Of a stretch of 56,880 bases of DNA, positions 17,104 to 26,361 are shown one piece after another (position 1 is the first letter of the stretch; the number at the start of each line of letters is the position of its first letter). The DNA comes from Lactobacillus sp. Its GTDB lineage: Bacteria; Bacillota; Bacilli; Lactobacillales; Lactobacillaceae. The stretch lies in the NCBI GenBank assembly GCA_022651245.1, contig JALCQM010000017.1:1-56880 (forward strand). Reading direction: 5' to 3'. The position numbers and the translations under genes were made by a program. A model generated the notes under the pieces. That model made no database searches and was not told the DNA's origin. It saw nothing but the letters and a program-made list of their open reading frames with translations.

Positions 17104-19002
17104 TTATTCCAGATTATTTTGGAGACGACTTTGTTCATCCAGATCGTCGTTAATTTTAATGACCAGAAATACTATAAACATCAGTGTAATCATGTAATTG
17201 CCAACGTGTTCCTCCTTCTTCAAGCCAGAAAATGCTCCATGAGCATAAATATTTCGAAGACCCTTCCCGTTCGAATATACGTCCGAAAAATAATAGTCGA
17301 ACACAGATGCCTCCTTATCAGTCAGCAACGTAGATATTAAGTTAAGCTTTCCTTCAGATTTGAGGTTATCAAGGATCGGATGCTTCTTGATACGAGAGAT
17401 TATCCTGGAATAGGGTATTACGCCATTTTGAAAATCAGCCCTCAAAATGGCGTATAACTCGCCTGATTGAAATTTAATTTGATTTTCTTCGCAGGATAGC
17501 ACATCGGCCTGCTCAAGCTGCCCTAATACCTTAATTTGAAAATCGAGCAAACTGTCTCTCGGCACTTTATTATTTGCTACCAAATCACCGAATCTTAGCC
17601 CATCATCCGATGGCATTGCGGCTTGATCCGAGAATAAATAAAATTCTGCATTCTTCAATATCTTGTCTGAGATGGATGCATATTTTATTTCCATAGCACT
17701 TGGTATCTGTGAAAAACGTGGTGTACTAGAAAAATTATCGATAAGTCTTCGGTCGAAATTGAAATCAAGTGCCAACAAACTATACATCCGTATGATTCTG
17801 TGTAGTTGTGTCATTGCGAGAAGCGGCTTAATCTCATCTCGATCGCCTCGCTGGGGCAACTTAATGTTCAGTCCGCGAATACCGAAACTTCTATCTAAAT
17901 ATTTGTCAAAAAACCATTCCAATACACTTTCAAGACGAATACCCTTGGCCTGCAAAAATCGATAGTATGCGATAAATGAAAGCTCGAACGGTGTTATCAC
18001 AGTATGCAACGTACGTTCACTCTGGAACTGTCCATCCGCCTTCTTATTAAATAATCTCTCAAAGATACCGCCTTGCTCGGTTCTAGGCGCAACTGAAAGA
18101 ATTCCGTAATCGTCTACCATCCCAAATTCGTAGATAAAATTGTTTAATATTGTCGGCCAGTCAATTAAATCGTCCAAGACCCGTTCGTTATACTTTATGG
18201 TACTTACTAGAACGTTGTTAATCGTTTTACTAGAAACTTCAAAATCCACATCGTCGGCCAGCAATGAATCAATCAAAACCCTTGTTTCGCTTTGGAATGT
18301 CGATCCATTGTTCTCAGCAAAATGTTTCGCTATGAGTTTTTGATATTCAGTCTTCGCAATAATTCGCGTTTCTTGAGAGGTTAGTCTATCGAGCGCTATC
18401 ATCTCTAAATAATTGGGATTGGGATTATCTGACTGAACGTATTGCATAAAGAACGAACTCCGGACACTAACGGTAAATTCAGTCGGAAGAATCACGCGAT
18501 TTGAATCTGAATTAAGTATTATTGAGATGTTATCAAGAGTTTGGACTAAAATATCGCAACATAATTTCCCAAATCTTTTTACTACTCTAGCCTGACGTAA
18601 TGGAAATAAGATACGGGTGCCTGAGTAAATCTGAATCAAACTACTCAAAACCTGATCATTCAACCGTTGACTCGCGATTCGCTCCCACAACACATCCTCG
18701 TATTCAATCGGCAAGTCAGCTGTCCGAACATAATCAACAAATTGTTTGTCCTCTATCTTCGAAAACCATTTTCCAATAACCGTATTAATCTTCTCAACGG
18801 ACTCAGTATGCTTTTGTATTAAGTGTGGATTGTTCAGATACTTTTTAATCTCGATTAATTCTATGACATCCGCAAGCGTTAATTTGTACTTTTCAGCAAG
18901 AAGGTCCGAGATCCGTTTGTTAACTTTCGAATATTCAGGACCAAATCCAAAATCATTTTCTGAGTAATAAATCACGCGATCTCTTTTTTTCGTTTGTGCC
19001 AT
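17104..19002 (-). CDS. Large HEPN-motif protein A, candidate defence/abortive-infection protein
   Basis: A 632-residue cytoplasmic protein with no recognised N-terminal domain, mostly alpha-helical and charged. Near the C-terminus, GLRNIYAHGAF (R583 to H588) has the Rx4H pattern (RNxxxH) of HEPN RNases, followed by a hydrophobic helix (~603-617) consistent with a HEPN helix bundle. HEPN proteins commonly act in phage defence or toxin systems by cutting RNA. I choose ATG 19002 (GGGG-containing weak site); the upstream GTG 19056 has none. The gene is visibly AT-richer than the flanking DNA. It is third in an operon with GNAT and a second HEPN-motif gene. Confidence 0.75.
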   Translation of the reverse strand: MAQTKKRDRVIYYSENDFGFGPEYSKVNKRISDLLAEKYKLTLADVIELIEIKKYLNNPHLIQKHTESVEKINTVIGKWFSKIEDKQFVDYVRTADLPIEYEDVLWERIASQRLNDQVLSSLIQIYSGTRILFPLRQARVVKRFGKLCCDILVQTLDNISIILNSDSNRVILPTEFTVSVRSSFFMQYVQSDNPNPNYLEMIALDRLTSQETRIIAKTEYQKLIAKHFAENNGSTFQSETRVLIDSLLADDVDFEVSSKTINNVLVSTIKYNERVLDDLIDWPTILNNFIYEFGMVDDYGILSVAPRTEQGGIFERLFNKKADGQFQSERTLHTVITPFELSFIAYYRFLQAKGIRLESVLEWFFDKYLDRSFGIRGLNIKLPQRGDRDEIKPLLAMTQLHRIIRMYSLLALDFNFDRRLIDNFSSTPRFSQIPSAMEIKYASISDKILKNAEFYLFSDQAAMPSDDGLRFGDLVANNKVPRDSLLDFQIKVLGQLEQADVLSCEENQIKFQSGELYAILRADFQNGVIPYSRIISRIKKHPILDNLKSEGKLNLISTLLTDKEASVFDYYFSDVYSNGKGLRNIYAHGAFSGLKKEEHVGNYMITLMFIVFLVIKINDDLDEQSRLQNNLE

Positions 19003-19060
19003 CAATAAACCCCGTCCATATTCTTGGCAAGAACCACTGAAAAAGTGATGAAACACAAAA

Positions 19061-20560
19061 TCAATTGTTACTTACTTCTTGTCGATGAGCATTAGCATTG
19101 GTATCAGTGATAAAACTAATCAATTCTTCAAAAGCAGAAATCTGTTGTTTTACTCGATTCGTACTCATTGTGGTAAGCTCAGTCTTTCCGTGTGTCAAGT
19201 CGTTTCGATTATCGCGGATTACCGATATTAACCCATTTAATTTTGTTTTAGAAAAATCACGCACATAATTCTTGAGGACGTTATAGAATACTTTATAAAT
19301 GGCATACGTGGACATTCCCCGAGCTTTCACTATTCCTTTTCGAACAGCATCGGCATAGCCTTCCTCGGTCAAGTAATCGTGAAGAAAATACTCTTGATAC
19401 GGTTGTACCTTAAGATAAAAGTTCTCAACATACATGCCACTACTGTTCGCAACAATTGATGGACAGACCACCGTATAGGTAAAGTTTTCAAAAGCTGAGT
19501 TAAGAGATATCACGGACTCTCTAAATGACTCAGCTAACAAATAAGATTTGGCTTCCATTAATAACGATTTATACAGTGGAATACTGTCTTTAATGAATTC
19601 AGTTCCCAGAATAATCGAGGCTGGTTTGGTAGACAAATGATACTCACTCCGATCATAAAACAAAACGTTTCGAATCGTTTTATTTCCAATTCCATATTCA
19701 ATTGAGTGACCACTAATCATTGCTGGATATATGTTCTTAACCCAATATTCACCAGTTTGTGCTTTATATGCATCAATGATTCTATTGACAACATTGCAAA
19801 CATAAAATTGCATCACACTTGCAGTATCATCGCCTTCGCTGGTTGCTTCGCAAGAAAGATACTTATTTAAGCATACTGTCCACAGTGTTGAACCAATGAC
19901 AGAATCACGATCTTTGACTTTTGAAACATTTGCACTATTTCCATTCATTCCCTCGCTTTGAACCGAAACAACAGCATGCAAACACTCATCCTTATAAGGA
20001 ACATCCATACTCATTTCATTCTCGATAGTCTTCATCGCTATGGGAACAGAAAAGAAGGTTTTGGTCCATAAAGACTCTTGTTTAACATCAGCCATTATTG
20101 CTTGATTTTCATCAAAAGTCTCTCGTAGTGCATCGTTTTCTAAATCACTAAACTCAACATCTTCAGCTAATAGCATTGCAGAATTCAATAGCTTTTTATC
20201 ATCATTTTCAAGATAAGCCATCAGCAACGATTTAACAGCCTCAACCAGAAAATGCGCCTTATTGTTAGAGAGTTCCCTAGCAAACCTAGGATTCTCTTTA
20301 GTCTTAGATAACCACCTCAATGCTTCAACATATTGTGCAGAAGTATAACACGCATCAAATTTGCCGCGAAATATTGTATACATATTTTCTTCGAAAAGCT
20401 GTTGCTTCTCGTCATCAAGGCTTTCATAAAGTTTCAATGATTCATTCAATGCATCGTCATCCTTAAAACCTGATTTAATAAATTTCTCAATACTGATACT
20501 TAGGTCATTCACTTTGGGACGCTTCCCTTCCATGTTCAATACGGTGTTTACCGAGGACAT
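19061..20560 (-). CDS. Large HEPN-motif protein B, candidate defence/abortive-infection protein
   Basis: About 499 residues, cytoplasmic. The C-terminal third contains a typical HEPN lead helix (LLAESFRESVISLNSAFENF, ~344-363) and later IRDNRNDLTHGK with Rx4H (R452 to H457). This resembles ApeA/Abi-type HEPN domains. The first ~300 residues are not recognised. The start is uncertain: TTG 20569, ATG 20560 and ATG 20533 are in frame and none has a good ribosome site. I use ATG 20560, which would be coupled to the upstream GNAT gene (stop 17 bp before). Low GC as in its neighbour. It probably works together with protein A. Confidence 0.75.
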   Translation of the reverse strand: MSSVNTVLNMEGKRPKVNDLSISIEKFIKSGFKDDDALNESLKLYESLDDEKQQLFEENMYTIFRGKFDACYTSAQYVEALRWLSKTKENPRFARELSNNKAHFLVEAVKSLLMAYLENDDKKLLNSAMLLAEDVEFSDLENDALRETFDENQAIMADVKQESLWTKTFFSVPIAMKTIENEMSMDVPYKDECLHAVVSVQSEGMNGNSANVSKVKDRDSVIGSTLWTVCLNKYLSCEATSEGDDTASVMQFYVCNVVNRIIDAYKAQTGEYWVKNIYPAMISGHSIEYGIGNKTIRNVLFYDRSEYHLSTKPASIILGTEFIKDSIPLYKSLLMEAKSYLLAESFRESVISLNSAFENFTYTVVCPSIVANSSGMYVENFYLKVQPYQEYFLHDYLTEEGYADAVRKGIVKARGMSTYAIYKVFYNVLKNYVRDFSKTKLNGLISVIRDNRNDLTHGKTELTTMSTNRVKQQISAFEELISFITDTNANAHRQEVSNN

Positions 20561-20576
20561 TCTACACAAATGATTA

Positions 20577-21053
20577 TCAAATTTGTTTAATAAAATAGGC
20601 TAAATTCATCCCTGGTTTGATTTCTTTATGTTGATCAATAACTAACTGATACCCGGCCTTCTTATACAAATACATCAGCTTTGGTTCTTCTGCTATGGTA
20701 TCCAAATACCACGTCTTAATATCGCTGAACTGCTGCTCAATTTCAATAAGAGTGGCTTGTGCAAAACCTTTTCCTTGAAATTCTGGCAACACACACATTG
20801 GGGATATTCGCGCCTCTTTAGTTGAATGATCAGAAATCACTCGAATCATACCAATCCGCACGCCTTTGATATCGCAGAAGAAATATTCGCTACCTATACG
20901 TCGAGCCTTCTTTTGAAGTGACGACAATGATTCAAGATATGGGTCGGTTTCATCGTCACGATATCGCAAGTAAATCGGTTCAAATGATTGTCGGTACATT
21001 TGCTGAATCACAGGCATATCTTCGACTGATACTTTTACAAATGTAACTTCCAT
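20577..21053 (-). CDS. GNAT-family N-acetyltransferase
   Basis: A 158-residue GNAT protein. Motif A is ISPMCVLPEFQGKGFAQATL, with the acetyl-CoA pyrophosphate loop QGKGFA (~93-98). The C-terminus has the YKKAGY motif. It transfers an acetyl group to an unknown amine. AGGAAGAGG precedes GTG 21056 and ATG 21053; the ATG has the better spacing. It is the first gene of the AT-rich three-gene unit, 30-40 bp inside the right-hand direct repeat. It may be a modifier or antitoxin-like partner of the HEPN proteins, or unrelated cargo. Confidence 0.85.
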   Translation of the reverse strand: MEVTFVKVSVEDMPVIQQMYRQSFEPIYLRYRDDETDPYLESLSSLQKKARRIGSEYFFCDIKGVRIGMIRVISDHSTKEARISPMCVLPEFQGKGFAQATLIEIEQQFSDIKTWYLDTIAEEPKLMYLYKKAGYQLVIDQHKEIKPGMNLAYFIKQI

Positions 21054-21090
21054 CACACGCCTCTTCCTAAACAGTGATTGAACTAAGGAT

Positions 21091-21119
21091 AATTAACCGC
21101 ATCACTTGTGATACGGACT
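21091..21119 (+). repeat. 29-bp direct repeat with internal palindrome, copy 3 (right flank of insertion)
   Basis: Identical over 29 bp to 17048-17076 and in the same orientation. It lies 38 bp upstream of the GNAT start and 57 bp from the citG stop, so it marks the boundary between the insertion and the citrate cluster. Confidence 0.85.
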
Positions 21120-21158
21120 CTCACCACCGATCATAAACGCAACTTCCCCAACCGCAAA

Positions 21159-21193
21159 AAAGAGCATGAATCCACCTAAGACTCACGCTCTTT
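21159..21193 (-). terminator. Terminator of citG
   Basis: A 14-bp stem on the minus strand (AAAGAGCGTGAGTC / GATTCATGCTCTTT, two G-U pairs), then TTTTTTG. The hairpin overlaps the last codons and the stop of citG. Confidence 0.8.
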
Positions 21194-22048
21194 ATTTACG
21201 ATCTGTGCTAAATGATCGAAGAAATACCCTACCGCCAAGAAATCGGCAGTGCCACCAGGACTGAGGTGGCGCGTGATCAAGACCTGATCATACTCACGTA
21301 AGGCATCCGGCAACTGTGCGTCATCGTATTTTGCCAGTTCCTGCGCCTCTTGTTGTACCTGGTGCCAAGCCGTGATGCCCCCACGGTGGATCAAGTTGGT
21401 GTCTTCGACGGTTTGCATCAGTAACAACATTAACCGCAGATAACGCAAGTCCCCGGTGTGCGGGTCGGTCGCCAAGAATGGCAACAACCGTTCTTGCAGC
21501 AAAGGGTAACCGGCTTCCGCCTCGCCGCGAATGCCGATGATTCCATGTTCGGCATATAATTTTTCCCCGTAGGTCTTCGGTGGTCGTGTCTTTAAGGCGC
21601 TAAAGTCGCTGAGCAAGTGGCCACGAGTCAAGTCACGCAACGTCGCCCACACAGGGGCATAGTCAGCTCGTTGTAGCGCCGCCAGCGACGACGTTTGCAG
21701 GCACCACCCTAGGCTGGCCAGTAAGAAGCCGAACGTAAAGTTGGCCCCTTGATGGGTATTGATCCCAGCGGTGGCCGCCAACATCGCCTTTTCGGCGCGC
21801 ACGCCTAACGCCCGCGTCTGCTCGAACAACGCGGCCAGATCTGTCGCCTGTCGGCCTTGGTCGAGGTACGCTTGGAAAAACGGGCGTAACGCTTCTGCGC
21901 TGGCTAAAAACAGTGGGTAGTCCATATCCGTATGCGCCCCGACGGATACGGGATCCACCAAGCCTGGTTTCGGGGCGAGCGCCACTTCCTCGCGTAATGC
22001 CTGATACGCCGCGTCTGCGATCGCCATCGTCAAATCAGTCAAGATCAC
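21176..22048 (-). CDS. citG: Triphosphoribosyl-dephospho-CoA synthase
   Basis: A 290-residue CitG. It condenses ATP with dephospho-CoA to make the prosthetic-group precursor that CitX attaches to the citrate lyase acyl carrier protein. Diagnostic motifs: KPGLVDP (~27-33), GINTHQGANF, GIRGEAEAGYP, DTNLIHRGG and SPGGTADFLAV near the C-terminus. The GTG at 22048 has GATGAGG close upstream and overlaps the end of the GntR gene; ATG 22027 is an alternative without a site. It is cotranscribed with the regulator. Confidence 0.93.
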   Translation of the reverse strand: MILTDLTMAIADAAYQALREEVALAPKPGLVDPVSVGAHTDMDYPLFLASAEALRPFFQAYLDQGRQATDLAALFEQTRALGVRAEKAMLAATAGINTHQGANFTFGFLLASLGWCLQTSSLAALQRADYAPVWATLRDLTRGHLLSDFSALKTRPPKTYGEKLYAEHGIIGIRGEAEAGYPLLQERLLPFLATDPHTGDLRYLRLMLLLMQTVEDTNLIHRGGITAWHQVQQEAQELAKYDDAQLPDALREYDQVLITRHLSPGGTADFLAVGYFFDHLAQIVNKERES

Positions 22049-22730
22049 GGGCCCTCATCTCATCCAGAATAAATTGCAACGAGCGCTCCAAGTGCTCGTC
22101 AACGATCATGGCCAATTGGCTTTCGTCGCGGTTGACCATGCCTTGATAGATCAGCCGGTGTTCCCGTAACGCCAATGCCCGCCGCTGCTTGGCCGTGATA
22201 CTGATATTGCGAAAATACACCAAATACGCCTGCAAGTTATCCACGATCAGCTTCAACCGCGGCATTTTTGCTGCCGTATAAATAAAATCATTAAAGGCAG
22301 TAAAGTTGTCGATCACTTGAGCCACCTTCTCGGCGCGATCAAGCGCTTCGGTTTCGTCCAGCAACTGTTCAAGTTGCGTATATTGCGCCCGCGTCATCCG
22401 CATCATCGCCTTGCGCGTCGCTAAGACTTCCAAGTTCTTGCGGATCTCGAAGATTTCCCGCGCATCGCGCATCGTGATGCCTTTGACGATCACCCCGACG
22501 CCCGCTTTGCGCTCAACCAGCCCCTCTTCGGATAATTTTTTCAAGGCGTAGCGGATCGGCGTCCGGGAGATGTTTAACGCTTCGGACAAGCTCTTCTCAT
22601 TGATGCGCTCACCGCTGAGAATGTCCCCTAAGATGATCGTCTTACGCAAGGCCTCGTACACGAGGTCCTTGATCGGGCGATTCTGAGATAGATCAAGGTT
22701 TTGCTTGATCACCGTGACGATATCGTTCAT
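22035..22730 (-). CDS. citO: GntR-family (FadR/FCD) regulator, CitO-like
   Basis: A 231-residue regulator: N-terminal GntR winged helix (INEKSLSEALNISRTPIRYALKKLSEEGLVERK, given here in parts: LSEALNISRTPIRYAL ~49-64) and a C-terminal FCD ligand-binding domain (~85-215). In Enterococcus, CitO of this family activates citrate genes in response to citrate. Its position beside citG and downstream of the cit/oad operon supports the same role here. GGAGGAC precedes the ATG. The gene name is by context, not proven. Confidence 0.8.
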   Translation of the reverse strand: MNDIVTVIKQNLDLSQNRPIKDLVYEALRKTIILGDILSGERINEKSLSEALNISRTPIRYALKKLSEEGLVERKAGVGVIVKGITMRDAREIFEIRKNLEVLATRKAMMRMTRAQYTQLEQLLDETEALDRAEKVAQVIDNFTAFNDFIYTAAKMPRLKLIVDNLQAYLVYFRNISITAKQRRALALREHRLIYQGMVNRDESQLAMIVDEHLERSLQFILDEMRARDLD

Positions 22731-22880
22731 CGCTTATTGTCCTCCCCAACTAACACTGCTTGTTGCGCTCACCATAAGCCCAACAGTTATTCATTAATAT
22801 TGTACACGTCTTTGATAAAGGCGACTATACCAAAAAGGGGGCTGGCGACATGCCGCTCAGTGATCGGCCGACAGCAAAAA

Positions 22881-22903
22881 AGCACACCAGCATCTGGCGT
22901 GCT
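22881..22903 (-). terminator. Terminator at the end of the oad/cit operon
   Basis: A 10-bp stem (AGCACGCCAG / CTGGTGTGCT, loop ATG) directly followed by TTTTTT on the minus strand, about 10 bp after the oadA stop. It separates oadA from the citO-citG unit. Confidence 0.88.
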
Positions 22904-22914
22904 CCTTCTATTAC

Positions 22915-24303
22915 TTAATCTAGATCAACGGTCACAGTTTCTAGTGGCACATCATAGAACGGATCTTCCCGGCGGCCTAAGAAATCACGGCCTTGCTCTG
23001 GGAATAGCCCATACATCAACACATCTTCCATGCTCTTCGCATACGGCTTCGCACCGGCTTCAAAATCTGGCATCTGCGGGGCCAATAAGTCGGCTGGCCG
23101 CGTGGTGATCACCTCATCATCGCCGATGATCTGGTGTTGAATGTCAGCTGCGATTGCGACTGGCGGCCGCCCGTACATACCGCGAACGTAATCCTTGATC
23201 TCATTTGGGATCAGTTTGTAACGTTCGCCGCTCAAGACGTTCATCAAGGCCTGGGTGCCGACCATTTGGGACAGCGGCGTCACCAGTGGTGGGTAGCCAA
23301 GGTCTGCCCGGACGCGTGGCACTTCTTCCAAGACGTCGAGGTACTTGTCCTCATTACCTTGCGCTTTGAGTTGTGCCAATAAGTTCGACAGCATCCCGCC
23401 TGGCACTTGGTATAACAAGGACTTCGGTTGGACGTCTTTGACCCGGGGGTTCAAGCCGCCTTCGTCGCGGAAGCGGTCCCGGATCGGGCCGAAGTAATCC
23501 GCGATGTCAGCGACCAGCTTTTGGTCGACTGGCGTGGTGTAGCCCAAGTCAGCCAAAGCCACCAAGGTGGATTCCGTCGCTGGCTGACTGGTCCCACCTG
23601 CAAAGGGCGAAATCGCCGTGTCGATGATGTCGGCACCGGCTTCGACCGCCTTGAGGTAGGTCATTTCGGCCATGCCGGCGGTCGCGTGCGTGTGCACTTC
23701 CAGCGGAATGGTCACTTCGGCTTTGATCCCCGAAACCAAATCGTAGGCCTTTTGCGGCGTCAAGATCCCGGCCATATCCTTGATGCACAAGGAGTCAGCA
23801 CCCATATCGGCCATTTGCTTCGCCAGTTTCACGAAGTAGTCGATCGTGTGGAACTCGCTAGTCGTGTAGCAAATTGCTAACTGTGCGTGCCCACCAGCGG
23901 CTTTTGTGGCGTCTAACGCCGTCTTGAGGTTGCGGACATCGTTCAGCGCATCGAAAATGCGGATGATATCGATGCCATTTTCCACAGACTTCTTGACGAA
24001 CGCCGTGACCACGTCGTCGGCGTAGTTCTTGTAACCCAGCAGGTTTTGGCCCCGCAGCAGCATCTGTAACTTGGTGTGCGGCACGTGCTTGCGGATCGTC
24101 CGCAGGCGCTCCCATGGGTCTTCATTCAAGTAGCGGATACAAGAGTCGAACGTCGCCCCGCCCCACACCTCTAAAGCGTGGTAGCCGGCGGCATCCATCT
24201 TGTCGAGGATCGGCAACATATCCGCGATCGGCATCCGGGTCGCGATTTGGCTTTGTTGGCCATCACGCAGCACCGTTTCCATAATTTCTACTTTGCCGCT
24301 CAT
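22915..24303 (-). CDS. oadA: Oxaloacetate decarboxylase alpha subunit (carboxyltransferase)
   Basis: A 462-residue carboxyltransferase subunit, without the biotin domain found at the end of longer OadA proteins; biotin is supplied by the separate OadD. It moves the carboxyl group of oxaloacetate to biotin, giving pyruvate. Motifs: RDGQQS (14-19), CIKDMAG with the carboxylation lysine, metal-site VHTHATAGMA, and PGGMLSNL. Its ATG overlaps the citX stop by 4 bp. It is the last gene of the operon, as in the Enterococcus cluster. Confidence 0.95.
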   Translation of the reverse strand: MSGKVEIMETVLRDGQQSQIATRMPIADMLPILDKMDAAGYHALEVWGGATFDSCIRYLNEDPWERLRTIRKHVPHTKLQMLLRGQNLLGYKNYADDVVTAFVKKSVENGIDIIRIFDALNDVRNLKTALDATKAAGGHAQLAICYTTSEFHTIDYFVKLAKQMADMGADSLCIKDMAGILTPQKAYDLVSGIKAEVTIPLEVHTHATAGMAEMTYLKAVEAGADIIDTAISPFAGGTSQPATESTLVALADLGYTTPVDQKLVADIADYFGPIRDRFRDEGGLNPRVKDVQPKSLLYQVPGGMLSNLLAQLKAQGNEDKYLDVLEEVPRVRADLGYPPLVTPLSQMVGTQALMNVLSGERYKLIPNEIKDYVRGMYGRPPVAIAADIQHQIIGDDEVITTRPADLLAPQMPDFEAGAKPYAKSMEDVLMYGLFPEQGRDFLGRREDPFYDVPLETVTVDLD

Positions 24304-24836
24304 ATTGCCACTCCTTCCAGTGCAATTTCATCGATGACGGCATACACCGCCTCTAAGCCGTGCTTCCGGCTACGGCTGCAAGCCTTCGCATCCCCGCCGC
24401 ACACGAGGCACGGCCGCGGTGCGACCTGCATCCGCGAGCGGCTCAACTGCGTCAGCTGGCCGCCATCCAGATAACAGACATCAAGGTCTGCCAGCTGGCA
24501 AAAAGGATCGGCGCTTTCGTAAGCCAACATGGCCTGCTTCAGCGACCAAGGATCGATCGCCAGCGCCAACAACGCACAATCCCCACTGGCGTCATGAGCG
24601 ACCCGCTCGTCTAAAAGCAGGTGCGCATAGTCTTGGCGTAACGCCGCCAAGAGCTCGGCAAAGCTGGTGGTCAACACATGCCCCGTTTTCACCGGTCCGG
24701 GGATGCGTAGCGTCACGCTGAGAACGCTGGCCAAGGGGTGCGCCGTCAGCAGCGCTTGTTGCGCCGCTGCGCGCGCTTCTTTAGCCGCCAGCATTTGTCC
24801 CAACGTCACTTCTGGTCCATCTAAAACCTTAGACAT
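24300..24836 (-). CDS. citX: Apo-citrate lyase phosphoribosyl-dephospho-CoA transferase
   Basis: A 178-residue CitX, which attaches the prosthetic group made by CitG to CitD. The hallmark PRPCLVCGGDAKACSRSRKH lies at ~138-157. I choose ATG 24836 (protein begins MSKVLDGPE); the frame stays open upstream inside citF but has no reason to start there. It overlaps citF by 8 bp and oadA by 4 bp. Confidence 0.93.
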   Translation of the reverse strand: MSKVLDGPEVTLGQMLAAKEARAAAQQALLTAHPLASVLSVTLRIPGPVKTGHVLTTSFAELLAALRQDYAHLLLDERVAHDASGDCALLALAIDPWSLKQAMLAYESADPFCQLADLDVCYLDGGQLTQLSRSRMQVAPRPCLVCGGDAKACSRSRKHGLEAVYAVIDEIALEGVAI

Positions 24837-26361
24837 TGTGTACCGCGTCGATAATGGTGCCATCGCGATATTCGACCAAAGCGACAACTTGGTCGCCATA
24901 TTCGATCTTATCAGGCGTGCCGGTGATAGCATACGCCTTATCGCGCAGTTCTTCGATGGTGAACTGTGGCACATTGAGGTCTTTGAACATCTCGATCAGA
25001 TCTTGGCGCTTCGGGTTGACGGCGATCCCCAATTCGGTCACCACAACATCCACGGATGCGCCAGGGGTGACGATGGTGTTCACGTCGCTGACGACCGTTG
25101 GGATGCGGCCACGAACCAGCGGCGCGATGATCATGCTCATTTTGCAGGCAGCGGCAGTATCGGAATGACCACCAGAAGCCCCGCGGATCACGCCATCAGA
25201 ACCGGTCAAGACGTTCACGTTGAAGTGAGTGTCGACTTCTAGCGCGGACAAAATGGCGACATCCAATTGATTGATCATGCTGCCTTTGGATAATGGGCTC
25301 GCATACATTTCGGCATCGATTTCGTAATGCTGCTCATTATTCGCCAAGGACACCGCGCTCGGATGGTCGAAGTCTTGCACGTCGATCAACTTGTCGACCA
25401 AGCCTTCTTCAAGCAATTCCACCATCGCGTTGGTGATCCCACCTAAAGCGAAGCTGGCGTGGACGTCTTGATCCAGCATGGCTTCACGCAAGTAACGCGA
25501 AACAGCTAAGCTGGCGCCGCCGGTCCCTGTCTGAAAGGAAAAGCCTGGCTTGAAGTATTGCGACCCGGTAATAACCTTAGACGCATATTGCGCGATCAAC
25601 AATTCCTTCGGGTCCTTGGTGAAGCGCGTCGCACCTTTAGCGATCCCGTTTGGATCCCCAATTTCATCGACTTGCACCACATAATCCACATCGGTTTGTG
25701 GAATGGAAATTGGCGTATTTGGATAAGGAACCAGGCTATCTGTAATCGCCACGACCTTGTCAGCATACTTCGCGTCGATCTTGGCGTAACCCAAGGAGCC
25801 ACACGTTGCCTTTCCCTTCGTCCCGTTGATATTACCGTATTCATCAGAAGACGGCGCGCCTAAAAAGGCCACATCGATGTGAATATCACCACTCGCGATC
25901 GCGCGGGCACGACCACCGTGGCTACGAATGATCACAGGGTTAGCCATGATGCCTTCAGAAATCGCAGCCCCTAACTTGTCGCGCAAGCCACTGGAGGTGA
26001 TGTTGGTGATCACGCCTTGTTTGATATAGTCGATCAATGGGGCGTGCACATTGGAGATCGAACTTGGCGCGATGGACAAGTTCTTGATCCCCATCTTCGC
26101 GATTTCTGCCATGACCATGTTCATCACGTAGTCGCCTTCGCGGAAATGGTGGTGGAACGAAATCGTCATGCCGTCTTTCAAGCCAGTGGCCACGATCGCC
26201 TCATGGATCGATGACAACAACTTGGAATCATGCGGCTTAACTGGATGCACATTCGCCGCAGCGCGTTGGTAATCTTTGATGTTAACGAATTCGCCGGCGT
26301 ACGTGCCGTATTGTGCGGCGAACTTGTCTGGGATCTCTCGTCCTGATTCTGTCTTAGCCAT
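24829..26361 (-). CDS. citF: Citrate lyase alpha subunit (citrate CoA-transferase)
   Basis: A 510-residue citrate lyase alpha chain, full length. It exchanges acetyl for citryl on the acyl carrier protein CitD. Family features: FHHHFREGD (~91-99), SHGGRARAIASGDIHIDVAF, GGITNAMVELLEEG and GASGGHSDTAA. Its start overlaps the citE stop (TAATG). A second copy at 39913-41463 is broken by a stop codon within the GGxT segment. Confidence 0.96.
   Translation of the reverse strand: MAKTESGREIPDKFAAQYGTYAGEFVNIKDYQRAAANVHPVKPHDSKLLSSIHEAIVATGLKDGMTISFHHHFREGDYVMNMVMAEIAKMGIKNLSIAPSSISNVHAPLIDYIKQGVITNITSSGLRDKLGAAISEGIMANPVIIRSHGGRARAIASGDIHIDVAFLGAPSSDEYGNINGTKGKATCGSLGYAKIDAKYADKVVAITDSLVPYPNTPISIPQTDVDYVVQVDEIGDPNGIAKGATRFTKDPKELLIAQYASKVITGSQYFKPGFSFQTGTGGASLAVSRYLREAMLDQDVHASFALGGITNAMVELLEEGLVDKLIDVQDFDHPSAVSLANNEQHYEIDAEMYASPLSKGSMINQLDVAILSALEVDTHFNVNVLTGSDGVIRGASGGHSDTAAACKMSMIIAPLVRGRIPTVVSDVNTIVTPGASVDVVVTELGIAVNPKRQDLIEMFKDLNVPQFTIEELRDKAYAITGTPDKIEYGDQVVALVEYRDGTIIDAVHNV

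Noticed and set aside
16920..17138. 72-codon minus-strand ORF in the IS remnant region
   Set aside because: It crosses the palindromic direct repeat and the end of the HEPN gene, has no ribosome site and resembles no known protein.
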